A DNA stretch of 64,000 bases from Oryzias latipes (Eukaryota > Chordata > Actinopteri > Beloniformes > Adrianichthyidae). Every line of letters starts with the position of its first letter. The stretch's first letter is position 1. The stretch is from the NCBI RefSeq assembly GCF_002234675.1, contig NC_019859.2, forward strand, positions 248,001 through 312,000, read 5' to 3'. Positions 55,601 through 64,000 of the stretch are shown here, one piece after another. Position numbers and translations under genes: made by a program. The notes under the pieces were generated by a model. The model worked only from the letters and a program-made list of their open reading frames with translations. It ran no database searches and had not been told where the DNA came from.

Positions 55601-56412
55601 CATTTGAAATGCTACAATCAAAATATTACATTAATAGAAAACACTTTTACAAATACCTACAATTAAGAAACTTTATTAGAACAGAACAAAGAACCCTTTT
55701 AAAACCACAAAAATCTCAACTAGAAGAATTGGTTACCAAGGACAATAAGAGAGGAGCTATATCAGAATTTTATAATTTAATACTTACTAACTCAAAAGAA
55801 AATGCAAAAATGAAACTTGATGCATGGAGAAAAGACCTAGGAACAGATATATCAGAAGAAGAATGGCAAAAAGCCTGCACAAAGGCACAAAAGCAAACAA
55901 TTAACTCAAGATTGAGGCTATTACAGTACAAGTGGCTGATGCGAGTTTATATTACGCCTGTTAAATTAAATAAATTCAATGCCAACATACCAGACTCCTG
56001 TTCAAAATGCAATGAGGAAAAAGGTACACTTTTTCATTGTATATGGGACTGTAGAATAATAAAGCAGTTTTGGTCTGTAATCAGAGAAACCATTAAACAA
56101 ATTATCTCAAAAGAAATATCATTGGAACCAGCCTTTTATATTTTGGGAATCTATCCCAAAGACAATAGATATACCAGATCAGAAAAATCACTTATAGACA
56201 TGTGTTTACTGCAGGCTAAAAGATCAATAGCAATTAACTGGAAAAACTGCTCAGGACCAACACTAAAACAATGGACTAAACTGATGCTAACTGTTCTGCC
56301 GATGGAACGCATAACATTTTTCATAAAAGGAAAAAAGAACTCGTTTGAAGCAGTTTGGAGACCATTTATTACATTTGTTGAGGGGACCGATCTGTCAGAC
56401 AGTGATGATTGA
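52624..56412 (+). CDS. L1 ORF2 (endonuclease / reverse transcriptase), open over 1262 codons
   Basis: Protein for target-primed reverse transcription. APE-type endonuclease about 8-235 ([15 protein letters not shown] with Glu42, [24 protein letters not shown]). Reverse transcriptase about 450-790 ([62 protein letters not shown] at 697-706). C-terminal Cys-rich motif C1126-x2-C1129-x8-H1138-x4-C1143. Length is normal for L1. The frame begins right after TAA at 52621 with GTG at 52624; the first ATG in frame is codon 27, inside the endonuclease, so the original start seems lost or is non-AUG. TE protein, not a host gene. Confidence 0.92.
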   Translation: MTHNFEIKCTSWNCRGLNKTNKIKQVMNRIKDIGSKIVFLQETHTLEEDNVKISRRWQGSLYAASHISRARGVITLIHKSVPFRVLNVIKDTLGRYLILQGSILKETINLVNVYGPNTDDDKFFTNLFLTISSLPGNNIIGGDWNCVLDPSLDRSSGCDQTHQRCRNIIQNFMKELKIVDIWRHTRPKDIEYSCYSKTHNTYSRIDYFLISAELLSNIKQCFFDSITISDHAPCNILYSHNNLKMDPPRWCLHLKWLKDENFVEFIGNKIDEYFTINTTQTSASVRWEAFKAFLRGHIISFTSSKSRELRKKRIQLEEKIKATEEKVYEEKDQQAQKELEILRAEYNKESTDRAASDILRLNQTFYEQGDKPGKILAWQIKQLEAQKNITSIINKSGMTIVDPKEINTEFKNFFCNLYNSSDKVNHEAQNAFLDRLPIPVIPGDFKQQLEDNITVEEIKKAIENTCSGKKAGPDGFPIDFYKTFQHKILKPMLDMLQESFNNGALPKSMTCALIILLPKPGKPSNKCENMRPISLLNSDLKIICKILAMRLQNTLPHVVHRDQNGFILGRQGLHNVRRVLNIIHGLEDTADQALLSLDAEKAFDKVEWPFLFNVLAKLGFGETFRKWIQLLYTNPTAEILTNKNISAPIEIKRGCRQGCPLSPLLFTLAIEPLAIAVRAHPIISGIKINHVEHKLSLYADDIILYLSNLDSSIPALLQLIEEYGHISGYTINKTKSSILLLNENQREGPPTVITHFNSVQSFTYLGINIFPNIVQIVQNNYDSITKEINDSINRWMQLPTSLIGRINVYKMNILPKLLYVFQNIPLPPPDSWFKIIKQMILCFIWKNKKPRIRLSLLHLPYNEGGLQCPNIMWYYWAAQLRSIRYYFTKKYAPQWTEMENQTLTPPLPLFIFSDLEANLNKKTNNPMVKNMINVWYSVKKAIKEQNTLSQLSPIWANQQFTAGKADAVFKQWAMKGLEKIQDLYPDSSSDMMSFEMLQSKYYINRKHFYKYLQLRNFIRTEQRTLLKPQKSQLEELVTKDNKRGAISEFYNLILTNSKENAKMKLDAWRKDLGTDISEEEWQKACTKAQKQTINSRLRLLQYKWLMRVYITPVKLNKFNANIPDSCSKCNEEKGTLFHCIWDCRIIKQFWSVIRETIKQIISKEISLEPAFYILGIYPKDNRYTRSEKSLIDMCLLQAKRSIAINWKNCSGPTLKQWTKLMLTVLPMERITFFIKGKKNSFEAVWRPFITFVEGTDLSDSDD

Positions 56413-57853
56413 AACTTTAGCTTGTACCCTGTACTGTGAACTATAAGCTGAATTACTGTTTTATTACTGTTTTACTTTCTTTTTTCTGGGAAAGTCTCTG
56501 CAGAAACATATCAAGGTTTTGTGTTTAAGTATTCAAACTCATATTGAATATGTTATAAGACTAACAGCCTACGGTGTCTGAGAGGAAAATGTTTATTGTT
56601 TATTTTATTTTTTTTGTCCTTATATATTTTTATTTTTGTCTTTAATTTTGTGCTAGTTTGTGTTTGAGTGTGTTGGAATGTAAAAAAACAACAAAAGAAA
56701 AAACAATAAACATATTGTTGGAAAAAAAAAAATATAACGATGAGCGAACAGGCAATTCATAATATTCATGACATTAAAAAAAGCTCGTTTGGAAGATCGT
56801 CTCGTATGTTACCGAGCTGCTGCATAAATGTCTGGGGCAGCGGTTTGTTTACAACGGGACCTATTTCCGCATACGGATGATTTTTACACTACTGCGCATG
56901 CCCAGATGATTCATTCCGAACGAGAGTGTGAGCCATGGGAACGTTTGTTCTAATCGGAAAAAGGTTTTCTGTGCCCATGTGCACGGGTGAATTTTAACCC
57001 GACCATTGATCCGATCAAGATATTCTGCCCATGTAACCGCGGCTAGTGTTCTCTTGACGATATTTCTATTAAAAAAGCAAAAGGAGCTTTCATCAGATCC
57101 CAGCAAAGTGGGTGGAGCTTGGTGAAAAGAGAACATCTGATTTCTGCAATCTAGAGAAGAATGCTATAAAGAAACTTCATATTAATAATCAGATGCTCTG
57201 ATCCTCAAATGATCTCTAAAGAAATAAGATCATTTTATAATAAACTGTAGTCGTCATCCTATTCTGAGTCCCACACTGAAACATTTTTCCAGACAATTAA
57301 AGGTTTGATTCCTAAGATTGATGACAATTTTAGAAACTCTTGTGATTCAGAAATAACTTTGCAGGAATTAGAGAAGCTGTAAGCTGTCTGTCCAAGGATA
57401 AAGCTCCAGGATGTGACGGACTGACCAGTAACTTTTGGAAATTCTTCTGGGAGCAAATCAAAGATTTAATTTTTGAAATGTTTAAAGAAATTATTCAAAA
57501 TGGATCTCTAAAATACAATGAAACATCGTGGAATCACCCTTATTCCTAAGCTGGGTAAAGACCCAACATGTCTAGATCATTTATAACTCTTTTGAATACT
57601 GACTGTAAACTTCTAACGCATATATTTGCAAACAGACTCAAGTCAGACATAATCTCTGAAACGCAGTCTGGTTTTATTAAAGGTCGCTCACTTCATAATA
57701 ACTTAGGCCTTGTTCTGGATATGATTGACTATGAACATCTCATAGAGACAGACGGTTTTATTCTATTCTTAGATTTTTACAAGGCCTTTGATATGATTGA
57801 GCATAATTTCATGTTTCAAACTCTGCAATTCTTTGGTTTTGGTAACAAATGTA

Positions 57854-58069
57854 TTAACCCTTGTTCTATCCTAGGCACTTTAACATTGGGAGTTGGGTCA
57901 TCTAGACCCACTAGACAGTGCTCTGAACCTTTTTTCTTCAATGATTTGTGATCTTCACTGGTGTCCATGGATTACATGAAATCTTTCCACCTTTATCCAC
58001 CTTTGTCATGGTAGGGAGAACACCTCAATGGAAGGGGGGTGGGGTCATCTAAGATAGCACAAGGGTTAA
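57854..58069 (-). mobile_element. piggyBac-type MITE, copy 4 (nested in old L1)
   Basis: TTAA on both sides, with ends CCCTTGTTCTATCCTAGG and GATAGCACAAGGG; reversed relative to the other copies. It interrupts the RT frame of the old L1. Confidence 0.9.
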
Positions 58070-58535
58070 TACAGTTAAAACCTTTCACTATGAAACCAGT
58101 AGTTGTTTGTTTACCTCAGGGGACGTCTCACAGATTTAACATCAACAAAGGTAGAAAACAAGGTCGTCCCATTTCACCTCTTCTATTCACTGCAGCAGCA
58201 GAAATGCTGTCTTTGCTCATCAAAAATACTGACTTTGGTAAGCTGTCAGTTGAAAATGCTGAATTTTCAATAAGCCAACTAGCCGACCATACAACAATTT
58301 TCCTGAATAATCTTCATGACATCCCAAGATTCCTAAAACTATTGACATCTTTTCAAAAACTGAACCTAAGGCCTCAAACTGAACCTAAACAAATGTGAGA
58401 TCTGACCCATTGAACCCATTAAACATGAACATTATTGAATGTTTATAATATTCTGATTAAATCCACAGTTAAATACGTCGGAATGCATAGAAGTAAAAAC
58501 AAAACAGACTTGGAGAAACTGAACGTTTGGGTTAT

Positions 58536-59232
58536 ATATTTGATTTTATTGATTTATTTCCAGCATTGTAGACAAAGCAATAAAGAGTTTACACATATTT
58601 ATCAAACTCATTACAGAAATGATGAAATGCATAGATTCAAAAGACAGAAAACAACACAAAAATGTCCCTTAAATCATATATGCTTAATTATATACAGTGA
58701 TCATTAACTGAGGTATAAGTAGAGTTTGATTTATTGCTTGAAAAGGAGCGGGAAGAAGCGAGCTTATATAACCCCCCCCCCCCCCCCCCCCCCCCCCACT
58801 GAGTCCATTCATTTGATAGTTTTACAGAGTTTTAAATCCGGTTCTGATCCAATAGATTCTCTTCAAGTAACTAAATCCAGTGCCTAGAAATGATTGATGA
58901 TCTTCAGAAAACATTCATTCATGATTTCAGTAAACAGTAACGGTACCGATATGTAATAATAATTGATTATCATTAGAACACATGATCACATTAAACTAGT
59001 AATTATTGCTTCACATTGCAGATCAAGTAAACAAAATTAATAACTTATTGATTGTAATTCAAACATTTCAGTAATCATTATTCCACATTACAATGTAACA
59101 CTCAGTGGTTGTAATTAAAAGAGCTTTGATTATTTCACCACAATCGATTGATTTGGAATTATTCAATCACCTGTTGATCCTTAAATCCTCTTGTCTTCAT
59201 ATCCTGAAATCAGAGTTTCTTTCTACATTCAT
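58536..59232. other. intergenic, nothing recognised except poly-C
   Basis: AT-rich DNA without a gene; an uninterrupted C26 run lies at 58772-58797. Confidence 0.5.
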
Positions 59233-59625
59233 TCATTCATTTTCTATACCGTTTTATCCCTTTCGGGGTCACGGGGCTGCCGGAGCCTATCCCGGCCACT
59301 TGTGGGTGAAGGCAGGGGGGACACCCTGAACAAGTCGCCAGTTTGTTGCAGGGTAGAATGTCCTCACTCACACACCCATTCACTTCTGCACTCACACCTA
59401 TGGTCAATTTAGAGTTGCCAATCAACCTATGAAGCATGTTTTTGGATGGTGGGAGGAAGCCGGAGACCCCGGAGAAAACCCACGCATGCACGGGGAGAAC
59501 ATGCAAACTCCACACAGAAAGGCCCCCCTTTGATGTTCTGTTTTTCACGTCCCCCAGCCGGGACTTGAACCGGGGGCCTTCTTGCTGTGAGGCAAGAGCG
59601 CTAACCACTGCACCACCGTGCAGCC
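59233..59625 (-). mobile_element. tRNA-derived SINE
   Basis: On the minus strand the head reads GGTGCAGTGGTTAGCGC (A box region) and CCCGGTTCAAGTCCCGG (B box), followed by a body with the widespread fish motifs CTCCCCGTGCATG and GGCGACTTGTTCAGGG. The 3' end has ATTCATTCATTC words at 59228-59240 on the + strand. Confidence 0.75.
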
Positions 59626-59904
59626 CTTCTTTCTACATTTTCTTGAATATTTGAGCTCATTTCTTAAACCGTTCCAGAGTTTAGTGCCACACCGACACAC
59701 AGAAACTTTTCTTTGTGGTTCTGATCAGTTTGATCTTGAAGTTCCTACATCCCCTCAGTCTGTAGCCTCCTTCATTTTCTAACAACTGTTTCTGGATGTT
59801 GAATGGTAACGATTTCCCACTGGCTCTGTATAAAAGTTGTGCAGTGTAAAAATCAACAAGGTCAAACAGTTTTCAAAGTCTAGATTGATAAAATAAATAC
59901 AAAT
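59626..59904. other. nothing recognised
   Basis: No gene or repeat end visible. Confidence 0.4.
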
Positions 59905-60645
59905 CATCAAATCAACCTTTATTTATATAGCACTTTTTCAACAACATATGTCACTCAAAGTGCTGTGCATAAAAAACAATAAAATTTAAAAACAAGATGA
60001 CAAGACAAACCGTGCGACCCCCCCCCCCACACAAAAACACACACACACACACATCAATAAATAAATGAATAAATAAATAAAAAAGTGATAAAATGATAGA
60101 ATGTAGAGACCAGGCTTTGTCCTGACGTGGGGAAACGATATTTTGGGGACATGTCCACACCAGCGACCCCCCAACCCAAGTTCACGGAGAACACTACCAC
60201 AGAACCCCCCAGATCCGATCAAAAGAGTCAGACCCAGGAGATCCCACTGCAGCGACCCCGCTCACTGAGAAGGGTCAGTCACTGATGTGGAGGATCCCTC
60301 AGAGGGAAACACTGGAGTGTAATAAAATGTAAAAGGAATAAAATTAAAATATGTATAAAACATAGACAAAAAACAAATAATTACATAAACCTTAATAGGC
60401 ATATGAAATAGTAAGAGCGACTTAAAAATTAATAGAATAAATAAATAAATAAATGTATTTACATACACATATAAAACTAGTTAAAAGAAAAATAAATAAT
60501 TAAAATATTTTGAAAATAATAATAATAAATAAATAAATAATAATAATAAAAAAATTAAAAATCCTAAAATTCAACTAAAAGCTAAATTAAAAAGGTAGGT
60601 CTTGAGCCTTCCTTTAAAAACATGAACAGTCTCTGCGGCCCTTAG
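59905..60645 (-). mobile_element. L2-like LINE 3' UTR fragment
   Basis: Read backwards it resembles the 3' part of the L2 copy at 19995-21500: CTTTATTTATATAGCAC at the 3' end and AAAAAGGTAGGTCTTGAGCC with GTCTCTGCGGCCCTTAGG at the other. Only the very end of coding sense is left. It stops where the next element starts. Confidence 0.7.
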
Positions 60646-60960
60646 GCTACGTTCACACTGCAGGGCTTAATGCTCAATTCGGATTTTTTGAAAAAATCTG
60701 AATTGTTTGTTAGACCGTTCACATTTCCAAGTAAATCCAAACTTTTGTGATCTCCAGTGTGACCGTGACACGACCCAAACGAGACCCGCATGCGCAGAAG
60801 CCAGAAGAATACTCAACGGTGAACGACGTCACTTGTTGTTTGCGGAGCAAACGTTAACAATGGATGTCAACAACAGTGTTGTCAAAAGCGGAGCTCTTTT
60901 TGTAATATTACATTTATTTTCACCAAGGAGCAGCACAATTACAATCTACTCATTTTAAGA
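60646..60960 (+). mobile_element. DNA-transposon MITE fragment
   Basis: Begins GGCTACGTTCACACTGCAGG, a terminal sequence frequent in fish genomes, with GATTTTTTGAAAAAATC just inside. The matching right end is not seen; it may have been cut by the LTR element that follows. Confidence 0.45.
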
Positions 60961-61015
60961 AGGCAATGGAGTCGGGATGGTCTGTACCCACTGTAGTGGA
61001 AGAGGAATGTGTATG

Positions 61016-61609
61016 TGTTGGGGCCGCGCCCCCGCGTGTGTGTGTGTGCAAGCGCGTGCGCGATAGAGAATGGGGGGGGGGGCAGTGTGGGCGCGCATTC
61101 ATGTTGTGTGTTACGGAGGACGGTAATTGTAAATGCAGTTTAAATTTATATATTTTATTGAAGTTCATGGGTTGTGAAATGTTTAATATTTGGTGATTTA
61201 ATTTTATTTCTTTGGAGTGTACAGTGAATTTTGTTTGATTTTGTTCAGAAGAATTGTATTATTCTCGCGAGAATTTGAGCCTTTTATGTTGGCCGCAGGT
61301 GAGCACGTCTTTTGCTCACGAGGTTGCAGCAATTAAGAGTTCAAGCTGGGAGAAAGAGCTGCAAAAAAGATTACTTTGGACTCAAAGAGACTCTTTTTCT
61401 TGACAAGCGGAAACGAGGTATTTGTTATGCTTGTTTTTGTGTTATTTTGTATTGTTCATTTCTCCTGAAACGTGTATAATTTTTGTTATAGTTTTCACGG
61501 CGTAATGAAAGCGAAGGCACGCAATGTCCCACAAAAAGTGTGATGACCTGCAGAAGTGCAAATAAACGCCCGTTGTAACCCGACCTGTGTTGTCATGAGA
61601 AGAGTCACA
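61016..61609 (+). repeat. putative 5' LTR of BEL/Pao element
   Basis: Starts TGTTGGGGCC, ends GTCACA, with AATAAA at 61561-61566 about 45 bp before the end. Placed about 585 bp upstream of the gag ATG. The partner LTR is outside the window, so the borders are an inference from TG...CA and the poly-A signal. Confidence 0.4.
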
Positions 61610-62193
61610 GTGAGAACTCGACTGCTCCACACGGGGAGGAGACAGGAGACTGCAGCGTGAAGCCCGCTAAGCAGAGCCGAGAGGCACGAGGAAGCCGACG
61701 CCCATTTCCTTACCGCATGCAGGCAAGCAGATGAAAAGACTGTCGGAAGCGCAGCTGGTCCATTGAATCCCAGAAAGTTAATTTCCAAAAAGTAAAGAAA
61801 TAGTGTAAAAAGGGGATTTAAAGGTTGCAGCTAAGGAAATAAGTTATTTGTTATCTTTGGAATTCTAAGGCGTTTCTACTATATTGTTAGATATCAAGAA
61901 AATGTTTTTGTGACTTATTTAAAAAGAAAAAAAAAAAAAGTTCATTTAAGGGGTTAAAATATTTGAAAGCAAAGTTAATACTACAGTTCATCAGTATTAT
62001 TATTGTTATTTTAAATGTTTTTCCATTGCAATTTAGGCTTGAAGTGTTTTTAAATTTCATTTATTTAATTTAGTGACAGATCATTTGACTTTCATGTTTA
62101 GATAAGCTTATTACATTTGAAAATTTAAACAAGTTAAAAATATTGTCTAAAATATATATTCCTAAATATTTGCACACTTACTCACTTGATAAG
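61610..62193 (+). other. leader of BEL/Pao element
   Basis: Untranslated stretch between the putative LTR and gag. I could not identify a convincing primer-binding site. Confidence 0.35.
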
Positions 62194-64000
62194 ATGTCAC
62201 ATGCACAAACACACAAGCAAGAGGAGCAAGCTGAGCCATCTGCCCAAGTTGAAAATGTTCACCTTACTCCTGAAGAAGAAGCAAAAACACTACGAAGAAG
62301 TGAAAGAATTCGAAGCTTGACTGAAAAAGGAAAAGAACTCCAAAATGAAAAACTGAAAACAATGGAACGCAAGTACAGAATGACATATGAAAAGTGGAGA
62401 TATCATGCAAGAATCAGTAAAGAAATGTTATCAGATGAAGTTTCCGAGGAGGAGCTAAATGAAATAATTGAGGACCTTCAAGTTACCTCTTCTGCTGTAC
62501 AGGGAATGTACGATGAGCTGCGCCAAGTATGTACGCCTGAGTCAGACCTGCGGCGCAAGGTTGATACCTGTATGTCACTGTCAAGATTTATTATCCAAAG
62601 GGCTAAAAGACAGCTTCAAGGGTCACCAGCAGATGAAGATGAGGAACCTTGGCCAGATGTTGGATCAATCTTAAATTCAACAGTTTCGTCATCTCAGTCA
62701 ATGTCTGATCGGTCAAAGTGTGATTCTTTTCACTCAAGTGTCCAATCAGCTAAAAGAAGAGAAGCTGCTGCAGAAGCTGCTGCATGTCAAGAGGTTTTGG
62801 CAGTGTTGGAGGAACAAGAAAAGGAAGCAGTTGAACTTCAAAGGCTGGAGGCTGAAGATAAAGAGCGTCTTGTTCAGTTTGAATCAGAGAAACAAGCTAG
62901 ACTTCAGGCTATACAAGACAAACGTAGAAAACTTGAACGACTCGAAGAAGTCAAAAAGCTAAATGCTGCTAAAGCTAGAGTAGAAGTCTACGACCAAGCA
63001 GAGGTTTCCCTCATACAAGGTAACACTGAAAGAGTAAGTACTTCTCAAAAATTTCCTTTGACAAAGTCATCATCTATGCTTCAAAGACCAAGACCTCCTG
63101 TGATTCCTAAGTCTTTTCCAGCCCCTGTTCAAACACTTGATGCCTCAAGTCCTCCATTTATTCCACAAGCTATCACATACCAAATGACGACACCCCTAAC
63201 AACCACGACTCATATGCAAGACAGTGCAAACTTTGTTAGTATTTTAGCAGAAGCCATAAGTGCTAATCGTCTTCCAACACCTGAGCCCGCAGTTTTTACT
63301 GGAAATCCTTTGAAATTCAAAGATTGGCAAGTGTCTTTTCAGACACTAATAGACAAAAAAAATATACCAAAGAATGAAAAGCTGTTCTACCTTCAAAGGT
63401 ATCAAAAAAGGCTGTAGAAGGATTTTTCATGCTCGGAACAGAGGCTGCATATGACTCAGCGTGGCAGATTTTGGAAAAACGATTTGGTGATCCATTCATC
63501 ATAGGGAAGTCTTTCAGGGATAAACTCTACAGTTGGCCAAAAATAAGTTCAAAGGATGCACATGAACTTAGAGAATTTGCAGACTTCCTCCAGAGCTGTG
63601 AAAAGGCTATGTCACATGTAAAGACCTTGGAAGTTCTCAATGACTGCAATGAGTGCCAAAACATCTTGCTCAAACTTCCAGATTGGTTAGTTTCCAGTTG
63701 GAACCGCAAGGTTATGGAAACCAGAGAAAACTTTCACACGTATCCAAGGTTTAAAGAACTAGTGGACTTCCTCTCAAGAGAAGCAGATCTTGCTTGTGAT
63801 CCTGTATTTTCAGTACAAGCATTAAAGAGTGTGGAAGGAGAAAAACCCAAACAACCAAAATATATACCAGTTCAAGCTAAGACTCTGTTCACAAACACAA
63901 CAGAAAGAAGTAACCCACCATGTGCATTTTGTAAACATTCAGGACATTTCATCGCAGAATGTAAAAAGTTCTGTGAAAAGAATTTGCAAGACCGTGTTAA
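62194..64000 (+). pseudogene. BEL/Pao retrotransposon gag, frameshifted and cut by window end
   Basis: Structural polyprotein of a BEL/Pao LTR retrotransposon. ATG 62194 opens a frame to TAG at 63417; the sense continues in another frame from about 63399 to the window end. N-terminal part: a charged Lys/Glu-rich coiled-coil region (about 62250-63000), then a Pro-rich linker. Then the conserved core FTGNPLKFKDWQVSFQTLID (63297 on), and after the shift AVEGFFMLG, WQILEKRFGDPFIIGKSFRD and LPDWLVSSWNRKVME. A zinc knuckle CAFCKHSGHFIAEC (C-x2-C-x4-H-x4-C) lies near 63920-63961. The frameshift falls where a few residues usual in the family are missing, so a small deletion is likely. The protease/RT part would lie beyond 64000. 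Confidence 0.85.

Larger units (their letters stand above)
50914..56731 (+). mobile_element. young full-length L1 with perfect target duplication
   Basis: Flanked by the identical 13-mer ATATAACGATGAG at 50901-50913 and 56732-56744. It starts GGGACTTCCGG and ends in a 10-A tail. The 5818-bp length includes a short 5' UTR, ORF1, a long inter-ORF spacer (about 620 bp), ORF2 and a 3' UTR of about 320 bp. Inserted in the TIR element. The perfect duplication and the open ORF2 point to a recent insertion. Confidence 0.93.
50099..57045. mobile_element. TIR DNA element carrying a nested L1
   Basis: Terminal repeats TAGCCGCGTTTACATGGGC (left) and its near-perfect complement GCCCATGTAACCGCGGCTA (right); the ends are flanked by TA. 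Without the L1 inside, the element is about 1.1 kb. No transposase frame seen. It sits in ORF2 of the old L1, whose coding sense resumes right after it. Superfamily undetermined; a TA duplication would suit Tc1/mariner or a related group. Confidence 0.8.
48142..58535 (+). mobile_element. old L1 element, interrupted by later insertions
   Basis: The 5' end is at 48142 with AAGATGGCGG (YY1-type site, as at many L1 5' ends). Decayed ORF1 near 48390-48800 (WNLKLQGLKEQSEENILKE, FKQDFCKSDRE). ORF2 endonuclease remnants at 49190-49740 (CILLQETH, VIGGDYNMVLDE, SRIDFWL). The sequence stops at 50098 and resumes at 57046 with DDISIKKAKGAFIRSQ. RT continues (SGFIKGRSLHNNLGLVLDMI, FLDFYKAFDMIEH), is split by a MITE at 57854-58069 and goes on to about 58535, where the 3' part is missing. 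Many stops: dead. Confidence 0.85.

Noticed and set aside
59540..59625. tRNA-like sequence on the minus strand
   Set aside because: Head of a SINE; stems do not pair as a tRNA.

Overview
This is eukaryotic, vertebrate and almost certainly teleost fish DNA. It shows long spliced genes with GT-AG introns, CpG-rich promoters, and a dense load of fish-type repeats: L1-, L2- and other non-LTR elements, tRNA-derived SINEs, hAT- and piggyBac-type MITEs, a BEL/Pao retrotransposon and several minisatellites. No prokaryotic features (operons, ribosome binding sites, CRISPR) apply. I cannot name the species.

Layout. Bases 1-955 are a 26-bp minisatellite. A complete calpain-2-type gene runs on the + strand from 3932 to 24118: 21 coding exons, 697 codons, with Cys105, His262 and Asn286 at the same numbers as the human CAPN2 triad. 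Its introns hold two large minisatellites, a foldback element, a hAT MITE with a perfect 8-bp target duplication, and several LINE fragments. Bases 25150-28220 are the 3' part of an L1-like LINE with a very G-rich 3' UTR. A second, tandem calpain lies at 32246-45710 (+). Only exons 1-2 and 16-21 are present; exons 3-15 are absent, and in their place are an inverted copy of the G-rich LINE tail, a 1000-N assembly gap and about 6 kb of ATCC-type satellite. The tandem pair resembles the CAPN8-CAPN2 arrangement of other vertebrates (inference).

A single-exon mitochondrial ribosomal protein gene, mrps28, is on the minus strand at 46838-47371, tail-to-tail with calpain 2. From 48142 to 58535 there is a nest: a decayed L1 is split by a TIR DNA element (50099-57045), which is itself split by a young full-length L1 (50914-56731, perfect 13-bp target duplication, ORF2 open over 1262 codons, ORF1 with one stop). 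A piggyBac-type MITE sits in the old L1 as well. The window ends with a SINE, an L2 tail, a MITE fragment and the 5' part of a BEL/Pao LTR retrotransposon with a frameshifted gag.

Most noteworthy: both calpains carry U12-type (minor spliceosome) splice signals at the same position, between exons 16 and 17 within an EF-hand; the nested element stack; the higher-order structure of the minisatellites; and the incomplete second calpain. I saw no candidate for a wholly new biological system.
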